DNA of 64,000 nt from Hymenopus coronatus (Eukaryota; Arthropoda; Insecta; Mantodea; Hymenopodidae), in NCBI GenBank assembly GCA_030762935.1, contig CM060895.1, positions 31,486,501-31,550,500 on the forward strand, given 5' to 3'. How positions within the stretch are numbered: the first letter of the stretch is position 1; each line of letters opens with the position of its first letter. Positions 24,411 to 34,250 of the stretch are shown here, one piece after another. The translations under genes and the position numbers were made by a program. The notes below the pieces were generated by a model. That model was not told where the DNA came from. It saw nothing but the letters and a program-made list of their open reading frames with translations, and searched no databases.

Positions 24411-25185
24411 AAAAGATAATTCTTTTATCTGCCTCACGCTAATCGAGATAAATATTAGCAGAAATTGTCTTGTTTCTTCCTAAGCAGAAGTGAACTATGA
24501 GAATACAGTGGGCTAAAGCAACAGTCAACTCTTTTGAAAGCTGGTCCGATATGTGAAGAATTGCAGTTCGTACACTATACAGTGCCAGTCAAACAAGAGA
24601 GATGAAACAAAAGGTGATATCGTTTGAGAGGATACGTAGTTTAAAATTGAAACCAATATCGAGGAATATTCCGAAAACTGCCAAATCTACAACAAAAATG
24701 CAAGTTACATAAATTGTGTGTTTCAGCAACATCTAAATTGTTTGTGTAATCATTTTATATCCATTTCTTACAGTTTACCACTTACGCAAAATTCAGCAAA
24801 AATCATCCAAAATGAACAGAACTTCAGAATCTATTCCCAGAAAATTTAAAATATACGTTTTATTTGACTTGTAAATGTCTTTAGTATACCGCATTTTAAT
24901 CAAAATCGTTAGAACCATTTTTGAGGAAAACAAAATTTTAACAGCATGTAAAGGCTAGTTTGGGGTGGGAGAATTTTCTCGAAAACCTCGTGTCGCATCC
25001 TTAGAGGATATAAACTTAAATAACAAGTTTGGTATTTAACGGTCTTTTCGTTTTTGAGCTTGCTGCACGCACACACATACGGGCATTTTTCTAAAAAAAA
25101 ATTGGATTCAGGGCGTCTCAAAACATGTAATTCCGGTGAAATCTCAGTATGGAATTTTTGGATGCAATACAATACCTTCTCTAGT
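24411..25185 (-). mobile_element. Family H, copy lacking both tips
   Basis: Starts at the 'gataattcttttatctgcctcacgctaatcgag' block right after the preceding copy's 5' end, and runs to 'gatgcaatacaataccttctctag'. It may be the remainder of a host copy into which 23521-24410 inserted, but the matching other half is too worn to be sure. Confidence 0.85.
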
Positions 25186-25985
25186 AATAAGTGAATGCAG
25201 CAATCCACAAACTACTGAGCGGAATAGCCCCAAATGCACTGTTTTAAAATTATGCGCTTTTAAAGCAAAAGGACGACTGAAGTTAGCACTGCCCTCTAGC
25301 AGGATATGCAGTAACCTCTCCTCTGAAGCACACAAGTTTCCGTTATAGTAAACTAACATTGCTTTACGCTCTATCTCTTATGTACAAGGGCAGAAATATT
25401 TATCTTTGCTAACAATGTACAATGTTTGCTTGCCTTCAAATGTTTTTCTCTTACCAGTTCAAAACTAGAGCAGTAACCACTAAATTATTGTGCAGTTACT
25501 TCTGCACTAACTCATAGCAATATGGCAAGCATAAGATAAGAGTCGACTGCGCACAATACATGCGCAGTAGCAACATTTGTTATTTTGAGCGGAATAGCCT
25601 AGTTTTTCCGAAGCCATTAGACATTCTTGTGCACATGTAATATTTTAATTACTTCACTCAAAGTGTGAATACGCACATATTTAGCTAGGTAATGCAGAGA
25701 GAGCCTGAATGGCTAAGAGCGTTCGTTAATGGTGGGAAATAAGCCGTGAACTAAGTTGCCTGGAAAATGTAACAGTCCCATCTTTTATTGTTTCATTTGT
25801 GTAGCTCTCTCTTTAACTTCTATGGTTTTATAAGTAATTTCGGCTTGAAAAATCACTTGCTGATGGTACTTTGCTCTATGAACTAAAGAATGTCTTAACG
25901 TTGATTTTATACACTTTTACATTGAGCACACATTCACTCCTGCATTCACTTCTATCCTCTATATGAATTCGGACAAATAAGAACT
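25186..25985. other. Unassigned intergenic DNA
   Basis: No family recognised. Overlapping frames on both strands at 25136-25359 run partly into the adjacent H copy and are not genes. Confidence 0.4.
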
Positions 25986-25991
25986 CCCTCA

Positions 25992-26066
25992 CTCCAGCCG
26001 GGAATCAAATACGGGACCCCTGGAATCAGAAGCCAGAACTCTGACCACTCAATCACACAGGCATCC
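25992..26066 (-). mobile_element. tRNA-like SINE head
   Basis: The minus strand folds as a tRNA-like segment: 'gcctgtgtgattgagtggtcagag', 'cttctgattccaggggt' and box-B region 'tatttgattcccggctgg'. No matching acceptor stem and no second copy seen, so a SINE or tRNA pseudogene is likelier than a functional tRNA. Confidence 0.5.
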
Positions 26067-27201
26067 TTTCACTCTTCTTTTTGTATTATAATCATTTTTT
26101 ATGAGGAATATTTATTCCCATAGCATGAACACCACGGAATCTCGTTGCTACAAAAAAAGGTTAAACCGAATACTGAATTTGGAATAGTAAATGGTGCTTC
26201 GATATATTCTGTAGCGGGATGTCAGTGACAGTCTCCGGCGTCCTTTGCTCAGCGGATGATGAAATTCCACTTCTTAGGTTGTCTAGGTACATCTCAGGGT
26301 GCTTTGTGGGTGAGGCAAATATTAAACAACACTGCATTTCCCTTAATACTTGAATTTATTATTTGAAGATTTCGCGGGCTGCTGGCTTGTTTCCTTACAT
26401 ATATATAATTCCATTGATAACCTTTTCACCACTTCAATACATTTATCTAAGTTGCAAATCGGTTTTATACATGTTCCAACCACTAAATATCTCAGCTGTT
26501 TTAAAATTGCTTTCTTTACAAATGGAATTCCACTTTTATATTGTTTTTTTTTTGTGCGTATGGTATGTCCCCCTATAATTGTAAAGCAGTAACGTAGATA
26601 CCTAATGAAATAGTAAATATTAATTCGTGAGTGGTTTGGTAATTATTATGCTCTTTGTCAGATTTATCGAATAATTTGCTTACTTCTTACATGGATTTTC
26701 TTTGTGTGATCTTTTCTTGTATTTAATGACATATATGACATATTGCTGTTAGAATAAGTTGACTCCCACACGCAGTGAGGTGTTCAATAAGGGCAAAAGG
26801 AGCAATAAACAGACCGTCCTCCATTAGTATTCAGACTTTGAGGTTGCATTCGATTGTCACAGGAACACAATTTTAAAAATTACAGCACATTGTCCCAAAG
26901 ACTCATTTGGGTAAGTGCTAATCCAAAAACTAAGGCGCATCAAAGCTGCTGCTCCCTAATGGATTAACTGGAGCGGAATAAACAAAATTAAAGAAAGACT
27001 TAGCTACAGTGTAACACATTGAATTAACCACAAGGCACTCGAGACAGAGTCAAATTAAATCCGAGTTTTCTGTGTGAAGCATTTCGAGAATCCATTCTTT
27101 AGTCGTATCAGTTAAAGGTGGTGCAGCAAAATGGAAATTTGTATCAAATTTTCACAATAAATACAAACTTAAAGCAATGTTGCACTATATGTTTAATTTT
27201 T
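26067..27201. other. Unassigned intergenic DNA
   Basis: No gene or repeat family recognised. The frames at 26350-26592 are low-complexity hydrophobic readings of AT-rich sequence. Confidence 0.4.
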
Positions 27202-28078
27202 ACTTTCTCTATGCGTACTAAACACATAGTGAACAGAGAAGGTATTGTACTGCATCCAAAAAGTTGATACCGAGATGTTTTGGAACTCCTTGAATCCAAA
27301 AAATGCATTTTTAGAAAAAGGCCCGTTTGTGTCTGTCTTTGTATGTGTCTGTGTGTGGACAATAGTTCAAAAACGAAAAGTCCCTTAAATACCAAACTTG
27401 ATATTTAAGTTCAGTATCTCCCAAGGATGTGACACGAAGATTTTCAAGACAATTTTCCCACCTTGAACTATCCTTTATATGGGAACATTTTCGAAAATTT
27501 TGATTTTCTTGAAAATGACTCTTAACGATTTGATTAAAATATCTTATATTTACTAATATGTTAAATGAAATATAAAATGTGTATCTTGAATTTTTTGGGA
27601 ATAGCCTCTAAAGACCTTCTTATTTTCGATGATTTTTTTTTAAAATTTGCATTACTAGTAAACCATAAGAGACATACAAAAACTTACTACATAAAAATGT
27701 AGAGCTCCTTAAAACACACAATTTATGTCATTTATATTCTTTTCCTGGAGTAGACCGTTTTTGAAATATTCCTTGTTATTGGTTTCAGTTTTGAAATACT
27801 TAAACGTTTATCATATAGGAATTTGTCAACTCCTGGTCACGCAAAGAAACGGATTTCCATCCCATGGCAACCACATTTTAAAACATTTGACTGCCGGCTT
27901 AACCTAGTGTATTCCCTTATTTCCCTTCTGCTATAAGGAACTAAGCCATAACACCGTTTCTGCTAGAGTTTATCTCGATTAGCATGAAGTAGGTAGAAGT
28001 ATAAGCTTATTAATAATAATTTTTTACAGAGTTGTATATGTAGCGAAAGTCAGGTTAATGGAATACATCAGCTTTTTT
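27202..28078 (+). mobile_element. Family H, full copy (877 bp)
   Basis: 'actttctctatgcgtactaaacacatagtg' at the 5' end, 'gtgtctgtctttgtatgtg', 'aaataccaaacttgatattt', 'acaaaaacttactac', and the 3' end 'tgtagcgaaagtcaggttaatggaatacatcagctttttt'. A small deletion removes part of the 'accggaaat' region near 27275. Confidence 0.92.
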
Positions 28079-28299
28079 ATTTATTAACACAATGTGTACA
28101 ATTGAATTTATAAATTTTTACCAGTCAATAATTAGCATGGTTAGAGATTGAGATCTGCTTTCTTACTTTATTAGATGATGCTTGGGACATGATTTATTGC
28201 AATTCTTGCAGACACATTCCTCCTTGGGTTCTGGTAGATCCTCCCGTGAAACACATGGGCGTGTGTACAGGTGGTGAAGCTCGAAGTTTGGCCTCTTCC

Positions 28300-28625
28300 A
28301 GATTTCTGTCTCTATTATTTCTTCCGGAATCTCGCCAGCCTTTTTCTGTCAGAAGTCTGTCGGGGAGCCAACGGCTCGTAACCACAGAATGAAGAACCTG
28401 AAACGAGTGGTTGGTCCGTACCTGAGCGTGAGCGAGTGGATGATATGAAATCAAGGCAAAATAGTGATGATAAGAAAGGTGATGATGGAGCAATTGGTAG
28501 AATGATTGGCGGGGGAAACCGGAGGATCCGGAGAAAACCCTTCCAGACGCTTGGGATCGAACCCTGTCCCGCGCCGCCGACAAAATATTTCCATGACCAT
28601 TTTGTCGGCCTAGACGCTACTGAAC
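28300..28625 (-). mobile_element. tRNA-derived SINE (family SINE6)
   Basis: The minus strand contains box B 'GGGTTCGATCCCAAGC' (28549-28564), followed by 'gtctggaagggttttctccgg' and a body running to 'gttacgagccgttggctcc'. The 'ttttctccgg' block after box B also occurs in SINE3, so the two may be related. Overlapping frames here are shadows. Confidence 0.6.
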
Positions 28626-29422
28626 TACTTTTCAGTGTGCTAACTCCGACAAGAGAGGTTTTACAGAACATGTATAAAAATAATAAATAAAATATTTGTA
28701 GTAAAAAAAAAATTGTGAAATCTATCAACGACCCTCATAGGAGAATTTTAATAATGCACATTTTGGTACAAAGGAAATTGCGAAAAAAACAGGCTTCTTC
28801 TCCTGATTTACTAATATATAGCCTGTGTCCTCACTAGGACGATAAAAAGGGAAATTGAAATTGCGGGGGGGGGGGATATGTTTGTCAGTAAACATGGGCA
28901 GACAAAAAGAAAGGCAAAAATGGGCAAGCACGCCAACAGTAAAATGGTTCTAAATCAGAGAAGGGAAAAAGAGAGGGAGAGATAATGGTAATAGCAGAGC
29001 ATTATCGTTCTGGGATAACGGGCCTTTTTGTTCCCTTGTCCCACTATGTAATATTGATTTCGAGCGACGTTCCAACATCATCCTAGGCACTGGATGTGTG
29101 CACTCACTCGCTCTAAAACGAGCTTCCTTTCTTCAACGCATTAGAACTGTTTGTTTATGGAATCACCACACGTGGCTTTATTTCAACTTCCCAGCGTGCG
29201 GTATTCACTCTTGTAATAATTGCCAATTTGTCTTAAGGTAATAAACCTGTGAAATTTTACTGAAAGGTGTAAAAAATTAAACTTTTTTTTCTTCATAATA
29301 GCATATGAATTTTTAAATTTACGAAAATATATCGTTTTTCCATTTGAGGCGCTTTAAATACTAATTAACTGAAGCTTTAAATATGGAGGTGTATGCTTAT
29401 TAATGGGTACTCACAAACTATA
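28626..29422. other. Unassigned intergenic DNA
   Basis: No element recognised apart from a G-run at 28864-28873. A moderately GC-rich patch at about 29030-29200 has no coding or repeat assignment. Confidence 0.4.
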
Positions 29423-29692
29423 GCCGATCCCGGTGGCCGCGCTCGCTAAAGTGTCTCGCTTTGGCGCTTCGTGGTACACAGGATCGTGGGTTTGAGTCCC
29501 GCCTTGGGCATGGGTGTTTCTGTGTTTGTAAATGTGTCTATGTTTGTGTATGTATAAGTAAAAAGAAAACGTTAAGAATAACAAGGTCTACTAAGGTTAT
29601 ATAGGAAACGGAAAAAATGGAGAAAAAAGGAATACAGCGCCGGAGTCCTGACAAGCTTCCGGAACTGTATTTTTAATATAAAAAAAAATTAA
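29423..29692 (+). mobile_element. SINE1, tRNA-derived
   Basis: Head 'gccgatcccggtggccgcg', 'ctcgctaaagtgtctcgc', box B 'GATCGTGGGTTTGAGTCCCG'. The body has a TG-rich segment, then 'cagcgccggagtcctgacaag', 'cttccggaactgtattt' and an A-rich tail. The 3' hairpin arms carry substitutions. Confidence 0.9.
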
Positions 29693-29712
29693 ACCTTGAT
29701 TTCTACCGCTTT

Positions 29713-29880
29713 ACTTTCTCTGTACGTATCATGTACATGGCGTATAGGGAAGGTATTATATTGCACCGAAAAATTCGATACCGAGATTTCCCCGGAGATA
29801 TATGCTTTGAGGTCCCTTAAGTCCCCCCCTAAAACGTTTTAGAAACAGGTCTCTCAGTGTGTCTGTGTCCCGGTGTATGC

Positions 29881-29911
<31 letters not shown>

Positions 29912-30639
29912 TGCAGCATAGTTCAAAATCGAAAAGACCGTTAAATACCAAACTCGGGATTTATGTTTAGTATCTTTCAAGGATATGATATGAAGATTTT
30001 CATACCATAAACACCACAAACCATCCTTTACTTAGTAACATTTTTGAAAATTTTGGTTTTCTCAAAAATGACTAACGAAATACCGTATATTATAAATGTT
30101 TACATCAAAAATAAAATGTATACCTTGAATTTTCTGAGAATAGCTTCTGATATCTGTTCATTCTGGATGGGTTTTACTGAATTTTGTATAACTAGTAAAC
30201 TGCAGCCGGTCCCCATGGCTGCGCTCGCCAAAGCGTCTCGCTTTGGTGTTTTGCAGCGCAGGGGATCGTGGGTTCGAGTCCCGCCTTGGGCATGGGTGTT
30301 ATATGTTTGCGTATATGTGTGTAAAAAGTAAAACAGAAAATTCAGTAATCATACAGTAATCAAAGTAAACAAATTAGGTAAATAAAAAGTAGGGTATACA
30401 GCGTCGGAGTCCCGACCAGACTCCGGAACTGTATTTAAAAAAAAAAAAAAAAAAAAAACTGCAAGAAATAGACAAAAACTTGCTACTCAAAAGTGTAAAT
30501 CTCCTTAAAACAATCAATTTTTATGGCATACATTTTTGTTGTAGAAATGGCTGTTTCCAAGATGTTCCTTGTTATTGGTTTCATTTTTAAACTACGTAAC
30601 GGGTAGAGAAAGTTATGTGAATAGAATACCAGATTTTTT
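29713..30639 (+). mobile_element. Family H copy interrupted by a SINE1
   Basis: 5' end 'actttctctgtacgtatcatg' with a decayed palindrome and a (GC)n/(GT)n tract at about 29880-29913. The body reaches 'gtataactagtaaactgca' and is split by SINE1. It resumes 'ctgcaagaaatagacaaaaacttgc' and ends 'gtagagaaagttatgtgaat', 'agaataccagatttttt'. Confidence 0.9.
30205..30458 (+). mobile_element. SINE1 inserted in family H
   Basis: Complete SINE1: 'gccggtccccatggctgcg' head, box B 'GATCGTGGGTTCGAGTCCCG', 3' hairpin 'CGGAGTCccgaccaGACTCCG', and a 24-A tail. An 8-bp direct repeat AAACTGCA flanks it (30197-30204 and 30456-30463; its three As merge with the tail), consistent with a target-site duplication in the H copy. 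Confidence 0.93.
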
Positions 30640-30972
30640 CCAACATTTTTTCATACTAAAAATGCTCCAAACGATGTAATTTTTTATTAATTTTTGTCAA
30701 AAATTTGACTTAAAAATATATTAAAGAAAATATTCCTATAGTTTTTCAAAATAATGTCATATTTTGAGAAACAAATTATTAATTTTGTAAAATTAAGAGT
30801 TTTAGAGAGTACAAAATCTATTTCTTTCTTACAATAATTAGGTATAATATGAATAAATATATGACATATCTATTTGTAAACCCATGTATAATAAAACTTG
30901 ATTTGCTTATGAAAGAAGTTTTAAAACTGAATCATAGGGTTCATTTTTTATTAGAAGGATGAATTTAGAAAT

Positions 30973-31218
30973 CCGCCTGGGTGTGTGGGGGTAGGTATCT
31001 ACCTCGCATTCAACAGCTATCTTAGGGTGAGTTACGTGGAAAAGTTTTTTTTTTTTCGGGGTTTTCCCTTTTCCTCAGAAGACTAGTGTCGAGTAACTTT
31101 AAGCTCCATCGAGCTTGATATGGTTTGAGCATCATTTCAACCAATTTCATTCATCTCCGACATGACCAACCAGGATAAAAGACATTAAGCTATAAAAAAA
31201 AAAAAAATAAATAAATTC
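30973..31218 (+). mobile_element. SINE2, partly degraded
   Basis: 'ccgcctgggtgtgtgggggtagg', 'ctacctcgcattcaacag', a deleted box-B region, 'tcttagggtgagttacgtgg', T-run, 'cggggttttccctttt', 'aagctccatcgagcttga', 'tgaccaaccaggataaaag', A-rich tail. Same family as 12371, 37583, 38799 and 39030. Confidence 0.85.
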
Positions 31219-31235
31219 AAACAGTAAAAATATTA

Positions 31236-31383
31236 CTGGATGGAGTATAATCCGGGCTTGTGGGCCATGGTCTACTGGGCTCCTCCTTCTTCTTCCCAGA
31301 CGTTTCGTCTGCGACTACGGCAGACATCTTCGGTGGCAGCGGCGAAGTCGAAGTGCTCTAGTGGACGTTTCAACTGCGACTGT
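31236..31383 (-). mobile_element. Penelope-like element, 3' terminal region
   Basis: Minus strand from 'acagtcgcagttgaaacgtcc' to 'cccacaagcccggattatac'. The last ~35 bp recur inverted at 35424-35460 next to the GIY-YIG remnant, tying both to one element family. Pseudo-terminal repeats, some inverted, are a known trait of Penelope elements. The rest of this element lies at 32756-32990, beyond a LINE insertion. Confidence 0.7.
31302..31333 (-). ncRNA. Degenerate hammerhead-ribozyme-like core
   Basis: The minus strand reads CCGAAGA, then a 6-bp stem GTCTGC...GCAGAC, then GAAAC. This is the hammerhead order CUGANGA - stem II - GAAA, except that the second base of the first box is C instead of U. 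A CTGGG/CCCAG pairing further along could serve as stem III. Hammerheads are known in Penelope-like elements. The substitution would probably abolish cleavage in this copy. Confidence 0.5.
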
Positions 31384-31391
31384 GCTGGTTG

Positions 31392-31392
<1 letters not shown>

Positions 31393-31438
<46 letters not shown>

Positions 31439-32746
31439 TCGAGTGGAGGGGAAAAATCCAGTGGGCCTACCGACTAAAAGACCCCTCCACCGGTATTAGA
31501 AGGAAGAAAGGAGAGGCGGCACCGCATGATTGCACCCGCGGATTCAAGGCGATAATGTAACTGACTGCTAGGGTGTAGTCAGAGGGGTGAAATGAGGACC
31601 GGGAGACAGACTTGACCGAGGCCCAGACTGCCACCGCGGAGTATTCGGGGAGAGGAATGAAGGTATTCTAGGGTGAAGGATGGAGTTAGTGCTGGTTGAC
31701 TCTGTTGAGCCAGTCGTTGTATCCTGGGACGTTTTCGAGCCTAAGCCCTTGGCGTCTACTTTGGATGTTGAACTTGGAAGTTTGAGGTGCCGACTTCTCC
31801 AGTAGAGCTCTCACCTCCTCCCTGAAGATGAGTCGGATATCGGTGACTGCTGTTGCTATTGCTTGGTGAAGTTCTGGATGTGAATTGGTGCTGTCCTGTT
31901 CCTGAAGCCTGTCCTCCAAGGCCGTCAGCTTAGCCGTAAGAATCAGGACCTCCGCGTGGAGGTCCTGAATGGCTTCACTTAGGCCCTGGATTTCCTGCTG
32001 CAGGATGGTTGGTGTTGGTTGTTCAGTCTGCGGAGATATGGTGTCCGGGCTGGTTTAGGCGATGAGTTCCTGCTCTTTGGGTAGCTGGGGCACTGGGCTT
32101 GCCCGGTGAAATGTCCCGTACCACCACAGGTGGCACAGAACCGGCGACGGCGGCGGAGGTCGTGCCCAGTGCACTCCGAAGTGTATGCGATGGTGCCACA
32201 GTAGTGGTACTTCGGCGGCGAAGAGCAGTCTTCTTGGCTGTGCCCGTGGGCACAGCAGCGACGGCAGGGCCGGTGTCTTTCCTGTCTGCTTGCCTCAACG
32301 TGCAGAAGTCGCCCTAAGAAGACGCCAAGGCAGCCTCCAGGTCTGATCGGTCCTGTAGCTCCACCCTAACTAGTGGTGTCGGGCCCCGGTCACAGATAAT
32401 TCTAGTGGCCCTCGAAGAAGGCCATCTAGATTGTGCAGCGGCGAGGAGGTGCCGGGTGGAGAGATCCCGAGGGACCCCCCTAACCACGGCACTGTACCGG
32501 GGCAACGACGGCGTGGAGCTCAGCGGTGGCGGCGATGTAGTGTTGGCTGCCGGTGAAGCAGTGGCGGCGGTCGGCGGCAGTGGTGATGGTGAGCGCGGCA
32601 AAGGTGCAGCGCTCACTGCCGGCGTAACGGCAGGTGGCGGAGATGCCGGTGAGCGCTTCCTACCGGCGGTTGCCGGAGAAGCGGTGGCTGCTGTAGGATC
32701 TACTGGTCTGCGTTGTTGCTTCCTCTTCGGCATCTCAAAGCGAAAC
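31393..32746 (-). mobile_element. ORF1-only LINE (family X), 1.35 kb
   Basis: A discrete minus-strand insertion: poly-A (T-run 31393-31433) at its 3' end, and a perfect 9-bp direct repeat GCTGGTTGC (+ strand) at 31384-31392 and 32747-32755. Between them lie a gag-like ORF1 and a 3' tail bounded by the inverted pair GTGGAGGGG/CCCCTCCAC (31443-31490). No reverse transcriptase is present. It sits inside the Penelope-like element. Confidence 0.85.
31686..32733 (-). pseudogene. LINE ORF1 (gag-like, CCHC zinc knuckles), frameshifted
   Basis: ATG at 32733 (MPKRKQQRR...) opens a frame of 140 codons that stops at 32314. It has a Ala/Pro/Ser-rich N-terminus, then 'TPLVRVELQDRSDLEAAL', as in LINE gag proteins. 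In another phase directly after come zinc knuckles: CRRCCAHGHSQEDC fits CX2CX4HX4C, a second is damaged (first Cys replaced by Tyr), and CATCGGTGHFTGQAQC fits CX2CX4HX6C. A third phase encodes a Leu-heptad stretch (LQQEIQGLSEAIQDLHAEVL) and ends at 31686. Nucleic-acid binding and RNP formation are the known roles of such proteins. The frameshifts make this copy non-functional as it stands. Confidence 0.78.
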
Positions 32747-32755
32747 GCTGGTTGC

Positions 32756-32990
32756 ACTGTGGACCGCGGTATTTATATCAGCGGCCGGTGGGGAGGCGTG
32801 TGGTGATTGGTTCGGAATGGCGGTGGGCTGGACTTCTTTCGGCGGAGTGCTGTGCTCTGCTGGTGTCTGATTGGCTCGTTTGGAGCTCTTGATTTTCACT
32901 GGTTAGTGCCGTTTGCCATATTCTGTTCAGTTTAAGGCCTTCTTCTTTAGGGTGCATCAGCGGGACCGCGCAAAGCCACGTGATTCTCAA
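32756..32990 (-). pseudogene. Penelope-like element, C-terminal coding remnant
   Basis: The minus-strand frame reads HPKEEGLKLNRIWQTALTSE. It matches the segment that follows the GIY-YIG domain in arthropod Penelope-like proteins (typical form: NFNRKEEGLKLN...W). The tail 'SPAHRHSEPITTRLPTGR' and a 'gatataaata' stretch follow. The preceding part of the protein is at 35238-35428, separated by 2.2 kb of inserted sequence. Confidence 0.72.
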
Positions 32991-33007
32991 GAAACTACTG
33001 TTATAAC

Positions 33008-33121
33008 GTGGAGGGGTTTTTTAGTGGGTATGCCGCATGAGGAAGCGGAGAGTCCCACATATCCTCCCAGCCATTGCACCTCGGCTGGGGGTTGAATGCG
33101 TAATGCATTTTTCCCCTCCAC

Positions 33122-33168
<47 letters not shown>
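33008..33168 (+). mobile_element. Family X 3' tail with poly-A
   Basis: A ~117-bp segment bounded by GTGGAGGGGTTTTTTAGTGG and GCATTTTTCCCCTCCAC, followed by 44 As. It shares both inverted arms and the poly-A position with the minus-strand LINE at 31393-32746, so it is the 3' end of a second, extremely 5'-truncated copy in the opposite direction. Confidence 0.75.
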
Positions 33169-33170
<2 letters not shown>

Positions 33171-33171
33171 T

Positions 33172-33804
33172 CTTGCGATTGATATTACCCCCGCTACAGA
33201 GACAGCTCCAGGCCATAGGCAGATGGAGTGAACAGTGGCGGATGGCCATCAGCCCGCATAAGAGCTCAGCTCTACTGCTGGCTAAAGTCCGTGGCTGGCG
33301 ACCGGAGAGGTCGCTGAGGTTGCGGCGGCGGCGGATCCCCTGGGTCCGCACCGCCAAATACCTTGGAGTCCTCCTCGACCGCGGCCTTACTTTCACTCCA
33401 CATGTCAGGGAGAAGGTCGGTATGGGACACGCTGCCCTACGGCAGTTGTTTCCCATCTTCCGCTCCGCCATGCCTACACACCTAAAACTACGGCTGTACC
33501 GCGCGGGCATCCCGCCCCTGATGCTGTACGGCTGTGAGGCCTGGGGTTCGGTGGCTCGTTCCACCATCCGCAGACTGCATTGAGGATGATATATGGCACA
33601 GACCGTAGATTCCCGTCCCACATTCTCCATTCCCATTCCGGAATCCCTTACATAGTGGACGTTGTGCGAGAAAGAGCTCGCACAATATACACTAAACTTG
33701 CTCCTCACCCAAATCCCCAGGTGAACACTCTCGGTCTTTACGACCACACGCTGCCTAGGAGACGCGTAAGCTACCGCCTTCCTAAGGACGCCTTGGGATG
33801 GTAG
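33172..33804 (+). pseudogene. R1/jockey-like LINE reverse transcriptase, C-terminal remnant
   Basis: Frame 33173-33583 contains LQAIGRWSEQWRMAISPHKS followed by RTAKYLGVLLDRGLTFTPHV and MLYGCEAWG. These are the region just after the catalytic palm and the 'KYLGV.LD..L.F..H' block of R1/jockey-type reverse transcriptases. A frameshift near 33580 moves the C-terminus (RMIYGTDRRFPSHILHSHSG, ending DALGW) into the next phase. The catalytic part is missing. It starts right after the poly-A at 33168. Confidence 0.8.
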
Positions 33805-33840
33805 TTTTTCGGCCGCCTCTCCCTTCTTTACAGTTCTACC

Positions 33841-33895
33841 CGCCAAGTTAAGCAGCATCGGGCCCGGTCTCAACTCGGACGGGTGACCGTCCAGT
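33841..33895 (+). repeat. 5S-rRNA-like segment, copy 1
   Basis: 'cgccAAGTTAAGCAGCATCG', 'GGCCCGGT', 'ctcaACTcGGAcGGGTGACC'. These align in order with the internal control region of arthropod 5S rRNA (AAGTTAAGCA...TCGGGCCCGG...GGATGGGTGACC). Flanks do not continue as 5S rRNA, so this is not a 5S gene. It lies in the presumed 3' UTR after the reverse transcriptase remnant. Confidence 0.65.
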
Positions 33896-34000
33896 TGTAC
33901 TCCGACCAGATCTGCAACAGTGGCCTCCCCCACCCCGTACCTACATCCTTTCAGTTCTCCCCGCTAGCCGCACTGCTTTCCTTGACAGCCCGCAAGCGGC

Positions 34001-34060
34001 TGGCCAAGTTAAGCAGCATCGGGCCTGGTCCCTCTCTGGGTGGGTGATCACTCCGGTAGA
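34001..34060 (+). repeat. 5S-rRNA-like segment, copy 2
   Basis: 'gGCCAAGTTAAGCAGCATCG', 'GGCCTGGT', 'ctctgGGTGGGTGATCAC'. Same order of 5S blocks as copy 1, about 160 bp downstream, with different substitutions. Confidence 0.62.
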
Positions 34061-34166
34061 TAAGCCAGCCCGCGCCGGCTGCACATAGGGAAACACCCTG
34101 CCCACATTACTTCGACACAGACATAAACGCTTGCACAAGACTACATCTTTTGTATCACACGGGTAA

Positions 34167-34250
34167 ATCCGCGAGAAAAGCGGATAGGTACCGTGGTGAT
34201 TTGCCCACGCCCGAGTACACTCGGGCGACTAGTTCCTCCTCCTGGCTCCT
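34167..34250 (+). repeat. 84-bp unit A, copy 1
   Basis: Two strong hairpins: ATCCGC-gagaaaa-GCGGAT and CGCCCGAGT-ac-ACTCGGGCG, separated by 'ggtaccgtggtgatttgccc', then 'actagttcctcctcctggct'. It differs from the copy at 35147-35230 at only a few positions, and lies just before reverse transcriptase sequence. Confidence 0.85.

Noticed and set aside
28194..28728. 129- and 137-codon minus-strand frames as genes
   Set aside because: They overlap each other in different phases across a tRNA-derived SINE body.
32099..32806. Plus-strand open frames of 72-133 codons
   Set aside because: Antisense shadows of the GC-rich LINE ORF1 on the minus strand; Gly/Val/Ala-rich composition follows from the Ala/Pro-rich sense frame.
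33841..33895. Functional 5S rRNA gene
   Set aside because: Only the internal control region is recognisable; the 5' and 3' thirds of 5S rRNA and a T-run terminator are missing.
33001..33933. 310-codon minus-strand open frame, the longest in the window
   Set aside because: It reads antisense through the plus-strand reverse transcriptase remnant and includes a poly-phenylalanine run from the poly-A tract. The sense strand explains the sequence.
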